Source of the DNA: Hymenobacter arizonensis
Lineage (GTDB): Bacteria; Bacteroidota; Bacteroidia; Cytophagales; Hymenobacteraceae
Assembly (NCBI RefSeq): GCF_900115775.1
Contig: NZ_FOXS01000007.1
Location: 207,798 to 271,797 of the forward strand
DNA length: 64,000 nucleotides
Direction: 5' to 3'
Under the pieces are notes generated by a model that saw only the letters and a program-made list of their open reading frames with translations, was not told where the DNA came from and ran no database searches. This document shows, in pieces, positions 42,983-50,784 of the stretch (positions are counted from its first letter, which is position 1; every line of letters begins with the position of its first letter). The translations under genes and the position numbers were made by a program.

Positions 42983-44857
42983 CTACAGATAAATCTCACT
43001 GCCTTTTTCCACAAACTCACGCGACTTATCCACAAGGCCGGCGGCCAGGACTTCGCTGGCGGTCAGGTCCTGCTTGGCAGCGTAGTCGCGCACCTCCTGC
43101 GTGATTTTCATCGAGCAGAAATGCGGTCCGCACATCGAACAGAAGTGCGCCACTTTGGCGCCTTCGGCGGGCAGGGTTTCGTCGTGGTATTCGCGGGCAG
43201 TGTCGGGGTCGAGGGCCAGGTTGAACTGGTCTTCCCAGCGGAACTCGAAGCGGGCTTTGCTCAGGGCGTTGTCGCGGTATTGCGCGCCCGGGTGGCCCTT
43301 GGCAAGGTCGGCGGCGTGGGCGGCAATTTTGTAGGCAATGACGCCGTCTTTCACGTCCTGCTTGTTGGGCAGGCCGAGGTGCTCTTTGGGTGTTACGTAG
43401 CAGAGCATGGCCGTGCCAAACCAGCCTATCATGGCGGCGCCAATAGCCGAGGTGATGTGGTCATAGCCCGGCGCTATGTCCGTCGTGAGCGGTCCCAGCG
43501 TGTAGAACGGCGCTTCGTGGCATTCCTTCAACTGCTTTTCCATGTTCTCCTTGATGAGGTGCATGGGCACGTGGCCGGGGCCTTCTATCATCACCTGCAC
43601 GTCGTGCTTCCAGGCGATTTTGGTGAGCTCGCCTAGGGTTTCCAGCTCGGCAAACTGGGCTTCGTCGTTGGCATCGGCAATGGAGCCGGGGCGCAGGCCG
43701 TCGCCCAGCGAAAAGGCCACGTCGTAGGCCTTCATGATTTCGCAGATTTCCTCGAAGTGCGTGTAGAGGAAACTCTCCTGGTGGTGCGCCAGGCACCATT
43801 TGGCCATGATGGAGCCGCCGCGCGACACAATGCCGGTCACGCGCTTGGCTGTCATGGGCACATAGCGCAGCAGCACGCCGGCGTGAATGGTGAAGTAGTC
43901 CACTCCCTGCTCGGCCTGCTCAATGAGCGTGTCGCGAAACAGCTCCCAGGTCAGGTCTTCGGCCTTGCCATTCACCTTTTCCAGGGCTTGGTAAATGGGC
44001 ACGGTGCCCACCGGCACGGGGCAGTTGCGAATAATCCACTCGCGGGTTTCGTGGATGTTTTTGCCGGTCGATAAATCCATCAGCGTGTCGCCGCCCCAGC
44101 GGCAGCTCCACACGGCTTTGTCCACCTCTTCCTCGATGCTCGACGTCAACGCTGAATTGCCAATGTTGGTGTTGATTTTCACCAGAAAGTTGCGGCCGAT
44201 AATCATGGGCTCGCTCTCCGGGTGGTTGATGTTGCAGGGAATAACGGCGCGGCCAGCGGCCACTTCCGAGCGCACAAACTCGGGCGTGATGTGGCCCTGC
44301 GGCGTGTTGGCCCCGAAGCTGTGGCCGCGGTGTTGCGTGCGCAGCGGGTCGGTGGCGGGCAGCTCGTCGAAGCGCTGGTTTTCGCGGATGGCAATGTACT
44401 CCATTTCGGGCGTGATGATGCCCTTTTTGGCGTAGTGCATCTGTGACACATTGGAGCCCGGCTGGGCGCGCAGCGGAGCTGCAATGTGCTCGAAGCGCAG
44501 GTGGTCGAGGCTGGTGTCTGCGGCGCGCTGCTGGCCGTAGTGCGAGGTGGTGCCGGCGAGCTGCTCCACGTCGCCTCGCTCCCGAATCCAACTTTCGCGC
44601 AGGCGCGGCAGGCCTTTTTTCAGGTCGATGGCCACGTTCGGGTCGGTGTAGGGGCCGCTGGTGTCGTACACCGTCACGGGCGCGTTTTCCTCCGTGGGAT
44701 TAATAAAATCAAACTTGCGCTCGGTGTCGCTGAGCACGATTTCGCGCATGGCCACGCGGATGTCGTGCAGCTTGCCGGGCACGTAGATTTTGCGGGAGCC
44801 CGTGAGGGGTTGGCGCTCCACCAGCGTCTGGTGCGGGGCCTGGTCTTTTCTCTTCAT
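42983..44857 (-). CDS. thiC: Phosphomethylpyrimidine synthase
   Basis: A 624-residue radical SAM enzyme that turns aminoimidazole ribotide into HMP-P. The C-terminal cluster motif CxxCxxxxC is present in CSMCGPHFCSMK. Family marks include GSRKIYVPG, YDTSGPYTDP, MHYAKKGIITPEMEY, NINHPESEPMIIGRNFLVKIN, GNSALTSSIEEEVDK, WIIRNCPVPVGTVPIYQALEK and DGLRPGSIADANDEAQF. ATG 44857. Full length with the N-terminal ThiC-associated domain. It follows thiS with a 161-bp gap holding an inverted repeat. Confidence 0.97.
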   Translation of the reverse strand: MKRKDQAPHQTLVERQPLTGSRKIYVPGKLHDIRVAMREIVLSDTERKFDFINPTEENAPVTVYDTSGPYTDPNVAIDLKKGLPRLRESWIRERGDVEQLAGTTSHYGQQRAADTSLDHLRFEHIAAPLRAQPGSNVSQMHYAKKGIITPEMEYIAIRENQRFDELPATDPLRTQHRGHSFGANTPQGHITPEFVRSEVAAGRAVIPCNINHPESEPMIIGRNFLVKINTNIGNSALTSSIEEEVDKAVWSCRWGGDTLMDLSTGKNIHETREWIIRNCPVPVGTVPIYQALEKVNGKAEDLTWELFRDTLIEQAEQGVDYFTIHAGVLLRYVPMTAKRVTGIVSRGGSIMAKWCLAHHQESFLYTHFEEICEIMKAYDVAFSLGDGLRPGSIADANDEAQFAELETLGELTKIAWKHDVQVMIEGPGHVPMHLIKENMEKQLKECHEAPFYTLGPLTTDIAPGYDHITSAIGAAMIGWFGTAMLCYVTPKEHLGLPNKQDVKDGVIAYKIAAHAADLAKGHPGAQYRDNALSKARFEFRWEDQFNLALDPDTAREYHDETLPAEGAKVAHFCSMCGPHFCSMKITQEVRDYAAKQDLTASEVLAAGLVDKSREFVEKGSEIYL

Positions 44858-44909
44858 CTATCGAAACGGTTTGACGGTGAAATGACAATGAATATTTTTA
44901 TCTAATTAC

Positions 44910-45011
44910 CTGTCATCCTGAGTGTAGCGAAGGACCTTATCACCGCTGAGCAGCTTGCAGTAGTTCAATGGGCCCAACGTGATAAGGTCCTTCGCAAGCT
45001 CAGGATGACAG
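44910..45011. repeat. Inverted repeat between thiS and thiC
   Basis: Arms 44910-44942 and 44980-45011 (CTGTCATCCTGAGTGTAGCG...) pair with one small bulge and mismatches where GTGTAGCG meets GCTTGCG. It is closest in sequence to the 18530 copy (both contain GAAGGACCTTATCA). It lies inside the thiamine operon. Confidence 0.88.
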
Positions 45012-45018
45012 ATGGCAC

Positions 45019-45222
45019 TCAGCCGCCCTGGGTGGCGCGGATGATGGTGACCCGGTCGTGTTCGCGGAGAGCGTGGGCCGGCCATTCGGCGCGGGGCACC
45101 ACGGCATCGTTCACGGCCACGGCGAGGCCGCGCTGTTCGGCCAGCGCAAGGTGAACCAGCAGCTGCGTAAGCGTCTGGGCTTCGGCGGTTTCCTGGGGCA
45201 AATTGTTTACATAGCAGACCAT
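45019..45222 (-). CDS. thiS: Thiamine sulfur-carrier protein
   Basis: A 67-residue ubiquitin-like protein ending in the required Gly-Gly (IIRATQGG). LAVAVNDAVVPRAEWPAHAL and DRVTIIRA match ThiS. It is the first gene of the thiamine operon, 92 bp downstream of the TPP riboswitch aptamer on the minus strand. ATG 45222. Its tail is adenylated by the ThiF-like protein and gives sulfur to ThiG. Confidence 0.95.
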   Translation of the reverse strand: MVCYVNNLPQETAEAQTLTQLLVHLALAEQRGLAVAVNDAVVPRAEWPAHALREHDRVTIIRATQGG

Positions 45223-45314
45223 GCCAACTAGGGGTTAGTTGAGTGGGAGAAAGCCATAAACAATAGCGGGTGCCGGCCACGGCCCGCCCCTAAGGCAGCC
45301 GCGTGCGGACCAGT

Positions 45315-45396
45315 ACTTTTCCCTTCGCTGGTATTATCCAGATTCAGGTTCCAAGGGTATCATCTCAGCCTCGCCAAAGCGAAGCACCCCTAAAGT
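45315..45396 (-). ncRNA. TPP riboswitch (THI box)
   Basis: On the minus strand the aptamer shows GGGGTGC, GGCTGAGATGATACCC, GAACCTGAATCTGGATAATA and CCAGCGAAGGGAA in the standard order, with ACTTT/AAAGT closing helix P1. It heads the thiS-to-thiF operon and should lower its expression when TPP is abundant. No T-rich terminator follows before thiS, so control is more likely at translation. Confidence 0.96.
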
Positions 45397-45403
45397 TTAT
45401 GCC

Positions 45404-45411
45404 CAAATCTA
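45404..45411 (-). promoter_or_regulatory. -7 box of the thiamine operon promoter
   Basis: TAGATTTG on the minus strand matches TAnnTTTG exactly and sits 7 bp before the P1 helix, so transcription would begin at the first base of the aptamer. A good -33 TTTG at normal spacing is not seen. Confidence 0.6.
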
Positions 45412-45593
45412 TGCAGCGCTGCTGATATAATCGAATTGTCAAAAGGGTTTCACGAATTGGTAACACCGCTTCAACCGTCCAACTGAGCTGGCGGGCGCCA
45501 TTCTGCCATCAGGCGTCTGCATGACAAACGGCAGACAACGCCTTTCCACATTCTATTGAATTTTCATTGCCCAGCCGGTGCGTAATTGCCGGC

Positions 45594-46649
45594 ATGAACC
45601 ACCGCCAAATAACCGCCCGCGCCGCCCTGATTTTTGTTGCCGCCACAGGGTTGACTTTAGCTGCCCACGCCCAAAAATCTACGCACCAATTACCCATTAC
45701 CCCAGCCACGGCCGCCTGGGGATATTATGACGCCGCCGCGCCGCCCGTGCTGCGTATCAAATCCGGCGAAACGGTGGAAGTGCACACGCTCATCACCTCC
45801 ACCCCTACCCGGCTGGAGGGCGCTGGGCTGCCGGCCGCGCAAGTGGAGCCAGCCCTGCGCGAAATCGTGGAAAAGGTTACGAACAAGGGACCGGGCGGGC
45901 ACATTCTCACCGGACCAATTTTCGTGGAAGGCGCCGAGCCGGGCGATGTGCTCGAAGTCCGTATCCACACCGTCGAACTGGCCATTCCGTACGCCTACAA
46001 TGCTTTTGGCCCCAAGAGCGGCTTCATTCCCGAAGACTTTCCCTACGCCAAAATGCGCATCATCCCGCTGGATGGAAAGAAGATGGTGGCCCATTTTGCG
46101 CCCGGCATCGAGGTGCCGCTGCGGCCGTTTTTTGGAAGCATGGGCGTGGCGCCGCCCGCCGCTTCGGGCCGCGTAAATAGCGCCCCGCCCGGCATCCATG
46201 GCGGCAACCTGGATAACAAAGAGCTGGTGGCCGGCACCACGCTCTACCTGCCGGTACACGCCGCCGGTGCGCTGTTTTTTGTGGGCGACGGCCACGCCGG
46301 CCAAGGCAATGGCGAAGTGGATATTACGGCGCTGGAAACTTCGCTCCGCGGCAAGCTGCAGTTCATTGTGCGCAAAGACCTAAAATTGACGCTACCTCGG
46401 GCCGAAACGCCCACCGCTTACATCAGCATGGGCCTGAACGAAGACCTGACCCTGGCGGCCAAAGACGCGGTGCGCGAAATGATAAACTTCCTCGTAACCG
46501 AGAAAAAGCTGAGCCGCGACGATGCCTACATGCTCTGCAGCGTGGCCGGCGACCTCAACACCACGCAAGTGGTCGACGGTACCCGCGGCGCCCACATGAT
46601 AATGCCCAAAAGCATTTTTGGGAAAGCACCAAAAGCCCGGCGCAAGTAG
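45594..46649 (+). CDS. Exported acetamidase/formamidase family protein
   Basis: A 351-residue member of the FmdA/AmdA amidase family, which hydrolyses formamide or acetamide to ammonia and the acid. Family marks: GHILTGPIFVEGAEPGDVLEV, GSMGVAPP, PGIHGGNLDNKELVAGTTLYLPV, GDGHAGQGNGEVDITALE, and the C-terminal MLCSVAGDLNTTQVVDGTRGAHMIMPK. The N-terminus (RAALIFVAATGLTLAAHAQ, about residues 8-26) is a signal peptide, so this copy acts outside the cytoplasm, unlike the textbook enzymes. ATG 45594; an earlier in-frame start at 45567 adds nothing. Followed by a strong terminator. Confidence 0.9.
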   Translation: MNHRQITARAALIFVAATGLTLAAHAQKSTHQLPITPATAAWGYYDAAAPPVLRIKSGETVEVHTLITSTPTRLEGAGLPAAQVEPALREIVEKVTNKGPGGHILTGPIFVEGAEPGDVLEVRIHTVELAIPYAYNAFGPKSGFIPEDFPYAKMRIIPLDGKKMVAHFAPGIEVPLRPFFGSMGVAPPAASGRVNSAPPGIHGGNLDNKELVAGTTLYLPVHAAGALFFVGDGHAGQGNGEVDITALETSLRGKLQFIVRKDLKLTLPRAETPTAYISMGLNEDLTLAAKDAVREMINFLVTEKKLSRDDAYMLCSVAGDLNTTQVVDGTRGAHMIMPKSIFGKAPKARRK

Positions 46650-46685
46650 CCCAACGGCTCTTCATCACGCCCCTGTTTTACCCAC

Positions 46686-46732
46686 AAAAAGGCCACCGAA
46701 GAAGAATCTAGCTTCTCTGGTGGCCTTTTTGG
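46686..46732. terminator. Bidirectional terminator
   Basis: A-run, then GGCCACC... pairing with ...GGTGGCC (with an extended imperfect GAAGAAG/CTTCTCT part) and a T-run. It lies between the convergent acetamidase and GH10 genes and can stop both. Confidence 0.92.
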
Positions 46733-46751
46733 TTTCACAGCTCAGAACGAC

Positions 46752-48635
46752 CTATTCTACTATCAGGTGGCGCGACGAGGTACCTTCCCCGTTGGTCAGC
46801 TGCACAAGGTACAGCCCCGGCGCCACGTTTAGGTTGATTTCGGCAGTGCCCTGCTGCAGGCCGGTTAGCTGCTTCACCACTTTGCCGGTGGCATCCAGCA
46901 CCCGCACGCTGCTAATTTTGCCCAAGCCGGTGAGGCTGATGGCCCCGCCCTTGGCAGGATTTGGATACAGGCTAACGGCAGTGTGGCTGGCGCTTTTCAC
47001 GCCCAGTGCGGTGCTGCGCACGTAGTTTTTCAGCCACACCAGGGCCGGGCGCTCGGTGTTGTCGCCGTTGGCGAGGTAGGCGCCCTGGGCGGTGCGCCAG
47101 TGGCCGGGCCGGTAGCCCCACATGGTGATGCCGCGCACGGCGGGGTGCTCCCAGAGCGTGGGGAAAACGCGCTGGTATTCGGCCAGTTGCACGGCGTCGT
47201 CGAGTTGCGGCGGGGTGGCGCTGTTCACGCCGTCGATGTCGAGCTCGGTGATGTAGAGCGGCTTGCCGGCCGTGGCCAACAGCGTGAGGTTGGCGGCCAG
47301 CGTAGCCGCGGGGATGCCGCGCGTTGAAAATGCGTGGCCCTGAATGCCCACAGCATCAATCAGATTGCGGGTGGCCAGCAGGTTCACGATGCCGAGGTAG
47401 CGCTGGGCGTTGGTCGTGGTGTTTTCCACGCTGTACTCGTTGAGCATGAGGCGGGCGTTGGGGAAATACTGGCGGGCCAGCTGGAAGGAGGTAATTATCC
47501 AGTCCCAGCCGGTGGTGCCGGCGCCGCCCAGGGCGTTGTAGTAGTTGCCGGCGCCGCTGCCAGCGGGGTTGCCGTTGTTGAAACCGCTGTTGAAGCCGTT
47601 GAGGGGTGGGTCGTTGACAGGCTCATTCACAACCTCTATCAGGTCCAGATTGGGGTAGCGCTGGGCCACTGCCGCAAACCACTGGTTGATTTCGGTGAGC
47701 TGCTCGGCCGGTGTGAGAGTTTCCAGCCACAGCGGCTGCTGGTTGCCCCAGAGCAGGGTATGAAAGCGGAAGGGGAAGCCGTTGGTGGTGGCTAGAGCGT
47801 AGGCGGCGTCCAACTCGGTCCAGTTATACACGTCGCGGGTGCCTTCCACGCTGCCCCATTTGCCGGCGTTCTCGGGCGTTACCTGGTTCCAGTAATTCGT
47901 AAAAAAGGGCAGTTGTGGGGCGCTATACACGCCTCCCAGGTACTTGGGTTTGCCGGTGGCCAGGGGCGTGCCGGTGGGCGTGAACACGGTGGGCGGCGTG
48001 GTAGAGCCCTGCGCGCCGGCATCGAGGTTGGCCACGGTGAAGAACAAGCCCGTCTGACCAAACAAAAACTGGTCGATGTCGAGGCCGTCTTCCCGGGCAC
48101 CTATTTCGAAGGTTTGGGTGAGATTACCGGCTGTTACGGTGAAATTGATGGGATTTTCGCCGCCGTTGAAGGCCGACAGGTTTATCCATTTCCATACGTT
48201 TTGCTGGGCGCCACCGGCCCCGGCCACTACTTCGCTAGCGCCGGTATAGCCCACGCCATTGAGCTGGTTCACGGTTATCCAGTTGGTGTCGTCGGCGGGC
48301 AGCTTGGTGCCGAAGCCGTTGGCGTAATAAAAGCTGTCGTCGTTGGCGCCGCCAGCATTCACCCGCACGCGGGCATACAGGTCGTAGCTGCCGGCTGCGG
48401 GGAAAGTAACGGAGTAGGAAATGACCCGCGCCGCAGTGCCCGGATTCTGCGCGTTGATGGTGGCCGTGGGCACTACCGTAACGTATTGCACGCCGGCTTG
48501 CGTGGGGCTGGTCCAGTCGGCGCCGAGTGTGCCGGATTCTGCTTGCTGGGGCACCGGAGCGTTTTGGGCTTGCACCGTTGCACTCGAAAACGCTAGTAGA
48601 CCAAGGAGAGAGAGTAGGTATCGGGGTTTGAACAT
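46752..48635 (-). CDS. GH10 endo-1,4-beta-xylanase with T9SS sorting tail
   Basis: A 627-residue secreted xylanase. Signal peptide to about residue 23 (SSATVQAQ); a CBM-like beta domain (about 25-200, ISYSVTFPAAGSYDLYARVRV, DGLDIDQFLF); a GH10 barrel (about 225-535) with acid/base E338 (EVVNEPV) and nucleophile E464 (YITELDIDG), plus HTLLWGNQQP and GITMWGYRPGHWR; and a type A T9SS C-terminal domain (about 550-627, SLYPNPAKGG, RVLDATGKVV, GLYLVQL). The tail marks it for export and surface attachment by the type IX system. Its promoter lies in the 527-bp divergent region. It stands apart from the glucan locus and has no SusCD beside it. Confidence 0.95.
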   Translation of the reverse strand: MFKPRYLLSLLGLLAFSSATVQAQNAPVPQQAESGTLGADWTSPTQAGVQYVTVVPTATINAQNPGTAARVISYSVTFPAAGSYDLYARVRVNAGGANDDSFYYANGFGTKLPADDTNWITVNQLNGVGYTGASEVVAGAGGAQQNVWKWINLSAFNGGENPINFTVTAGNLTQTFEIGAREDGLDIDQFLFGQTGLFFTVANLDAGAQGSTTPPTVFTPTGTPLATGKPKYLGGVYSAPQLPFFTNYWNQVTPENAGKWGSVEGTRDVYNWTELDAAYALATTNGFPFRFHTLLWGNQQPLWLETLTPAEQLTEINQWFAAVAQRYPNLDLIEVVNEPVNDPPLNGFNSGFNNGNPAGSGAGNYYNALGGAGTTGWDWIITSFQLARQYFPNARLMLNEYSVENTTTNAQRYLGIVNLLATRNLIDAVGIQGHAFSTRGIPAATLAANLTLLATAGKPLYITELDIDGVNSATPPQLDDAVQLAEYQRVFPTLWEHPAVRGITMWGYRPGHWRTAQGAYLANGDNTERPALVWLKNYVRSTALGVKSASHTAVSLYPNPAKGGAISLTGLGKISSVRVLDATGKVVKQLTGLQQGTAEINLNVAPGLYLVQLTNGEGTSSRHLIVE

Positions 48636-49162
48636 AGCAATTGGGTTTGGTGGGCTTTTGGAAAAGATGGTAGATTTTCATGCCTGCAATGCTGGCATCT
48701 ACCCCAAAAGTAATCCACCAATAAACTTGTTCAAACCATTGATAATAAGCAAATTAAATCAATAACTATCCAATCGTTTTCGATAGAAATCGGCATCGAT
48801 TGTGATAGGCATAGCTTGAGGTTATGCGCCAAATTATGCACGTTGCCTTATGGCAAGAGAAGCTCTTGCATGCACAAGTTCCTCGCGGGCGCGCCCCGCT
48901 GCTGAGCACTCGCCTGTTGGGGCCGGGGTGTTGTGGGCACTAGTTGTACCCGACCTCATCTGCTTTGCCGAGCGCCCATCTACTTGGCTAATCTTTAGCT
49001 AGTTTCATTGCGAAAGTCTCTCTAACTCGATTATATTTAGAAGACAAAATCTTTTGTGATGATTTGCAGACAAGCAGTTGCTTCAATCCTGCTAAGGGCT
49101 TCTTCAAGGCTTGGATTTTCCAAGGGCTAGCGCAGCACCTTCACTCTCTATAGCGTGCCCAT
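48636..49162. other. Divergent intergenic, 527 bp
   Basis: Separates the minus-strand xylanase from the plus-strand outer membrane protein. A small perfect palindrome GCAAGAGAAGCTCTTGC lies at 48853-48869 and could be an operator. No gene is supported. Confidence 0.45.
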
Positions 49163-49735
49163 ATGCATCTAACATTTACCAAATCCGGAGTAACTACTGG
49201 CTTCTTGTTTCTGCTGCCCCTCTGGCTGCTCTCGGTGCCCGCGCGGGGCCAGGGGGCTTCGCTGGAAGCGGGCCTGCGGTTCCAGAAAACCCTGAATCTG
49301 TACTACGAAAACGGGCTGACGGTGCAGTACCGCAACCCGGGACTGCTAAGCAACCGGCTGCAGGTGGGCCTGACCTATGTGAGCAGCCGGCTGGGTTCGG
49401 CGATTGGTTCCAACGCCATCAAACAGGACAACGTCTTTTTATCCGGCGCCTACCTGTTCCGGATGCAGCGCACGGTGCATCCTTTTGTGCGGGCCAATGC
49501 CGGTTGGTTTCGGGCCGATTATGAGTCCGAGATTTTCAAGAACCTGACTAACTCGTCGCCTACGGTATCGACGGAACTAGGTGTGCTGGTGCCCACCAAG
49601 TACCGGTTCAACGCCGCGGCTTCGGTGGGCTACAACCTCATTACCGGCGACGGCAGCGACAGCCCCGGCACGCTTTTTCCGCTTTTTTATCAGCTCAGCC
49701 TCACGTATTCCATTTTCAAACCCACTGCCGAATGA
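49163..49735 (+). CDS. Small outer membrane beta-barrel protein, unknown function
   Basis: A 190-residue protein with a signal peptide (FLFLLPLWLLSVPARGQ, to about residue 29) followed by alternating amphipathic strands (LEAGLRFQKTLNLYYENGL, QVGLTYVSSRLG, FLSGAYLFRM, VSTELGVLVPTKYRFNAAASVGYNL, YQLSLTYSIF), the pattern of an eight- to ten-stranded outer membrane barrel. I cannot assign a family. Its stop overlaps the start of the alpha/beta hydrolase gene by 4 bp (ATGA), so the two are translationally coupled and probably act together. Confidence 0.75.
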   Translation: MHLTFTKSGVTTGFLFLLPLWLLSVPARGQGASLEAGLRFQKTLNLYYENGLTVQYRNPGLLSNRLQVGLTYVSSRLGSAIGSNAIKQDNVFLSGAYLFRMQRTVHPFVRANAGWFRADYESEIFKNLTNSSPTVSTELGVLVPTKYRFNAAASVGYNLITGDGSDSPGTLFPLFYQLSLTYSIFKPTAE

Positions 49736-50664
49736 AATCACTAGTACCCTTCTTGCTGCTATTCGTTGGGTTGGTGGGCTGTAATAAAAGCCCCGACATA
49801 AGCCCCGATACCCTCGACGGCGATGTTGTGTTTGATGCCTCGCTGTACCAACCTGAAAAGTACCTGGTGTCGCGAGCCAGGCCCCAGCCCACACCGGCCG
49901 AAGCCCAGCGGCCAGTGCTCATTGCAGTGCACGGCTACAGCGCCTCCACGTTTGAGTGGGACGAATTCCGGCAGTGGGCCGGCAACCGCTCCGATTTTGC
50001 AATTTCGCAGGTGCTGATGGGCGGCCACGGCCGCGATTACGCCTCTTTCAAACAGGCGTCGTGGCGCGACTGGCAACAGCCCATTATGGAAGAATATCAG
50101 CGCTTGGAGCAGGCCGGCTACCAAAACATTAGCCTGGCGGGCTCCTCCACGGGCTGTACCGTAATTCTGGAAATGCTGGCCAACGGCTACTTCAACAACC
50201 GTCAAAAGCCCAGGCAACTGTTTTTGATTGACCCGAACGTGGTGCCATCCGATAAACTACTGACCTTGGTGGGCGTGGTGGGCCCCCTGCTGGGCTACGT
50301 AGAGGCCGACAACACGACGGGCGAAGACAAACACTGGTACCACTACCGCCCCTACGAAACCCTGCGCGAGTTGCGCACCGTGGTCGACATTGTGCGCAAA
50401 GACCTGCAGAAGGGCTTCCGACTGCCAGCTGGTGCCCAGCTGAAGGTGTACAAATCCGAAACAGACCATACCGCCGACCCGGTTAGTGCCGTGCTGATTC
50501 ACAAAGGACTAAAGACCAGCGATGGCAAAGCCATAGATGTCAGCATGGTCAATTCCACCCTGCACGTTTTCACGCGCCTGGACCTGCGAGAAAATGTCAC
50601 GGCCCAGGACCGGGCCAACCAGCGCCAGGCTTTTGAAGACATTGCCCTGCGGCTAATCAAATAG
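49732..50664 (+). CDS. Alpha/beta-hydrolase lipoprotein
   Basis: A 310-residue lipoprotein (LVGC, C17) with an alpha/beta-hydrolase fold. HGYSASTFEWDEF gives the oxyanion loop; the nucleophile elbow is GSSTG with S139; a late aspartate (TADPVS) and histidine (NSTLHVFTRL) complete a likely triad. It is probably an esterase or lipase tethered to a membrane, facing the periplasm or surface. It starts within the stop of the barrel gene. Substrate unknown. It is convergent with the next kinase gene, 120 bp away. Confidence 0.85.
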   Translation: MKSLVPFLLLFVGLVGCNKSPDISPDTLDGDVVFDASLYQPEKYLVSRARPQPTPAEAQRPVLIAVHGYSASTFEWDEFRQWAGNRSDFAISQVLMGGHGRDYASFKQASWRDWQQPIMEEYQRLEQAGYQNISLAGSSTGCTVILEMLANGYFNNRQKPRQLFLIDPNVVPSDKLLTLVGVVGPLLGYVEADNTTGEDKHWYHYRPYETLRELRTVVDIVRKDLQKGFRLPAGAQLKVYKSETDHTADPVSAVLIHKGLKTSDGKAIDVSMVNSTLHVFTRLDLRENVTAQDRANQRQAFEDIALRLIK

Positions 50665-50784
50665 CAACGACCGGTTTGAGGCTATCCATGCTCCAAAAGG
50701 CTTCTCTGGCGCTGTCTAGCCGCTGAAGTCACCATGCCCTCTACTTGACAATAAGGGAAAACGAGTAGTTGAGAATACCGGCTA

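Noticed and set aside
50665..50784. Terminator between the convergent hydrolase and kinase genes
   Set aside because: No stem with a T-run could be found in the gap.
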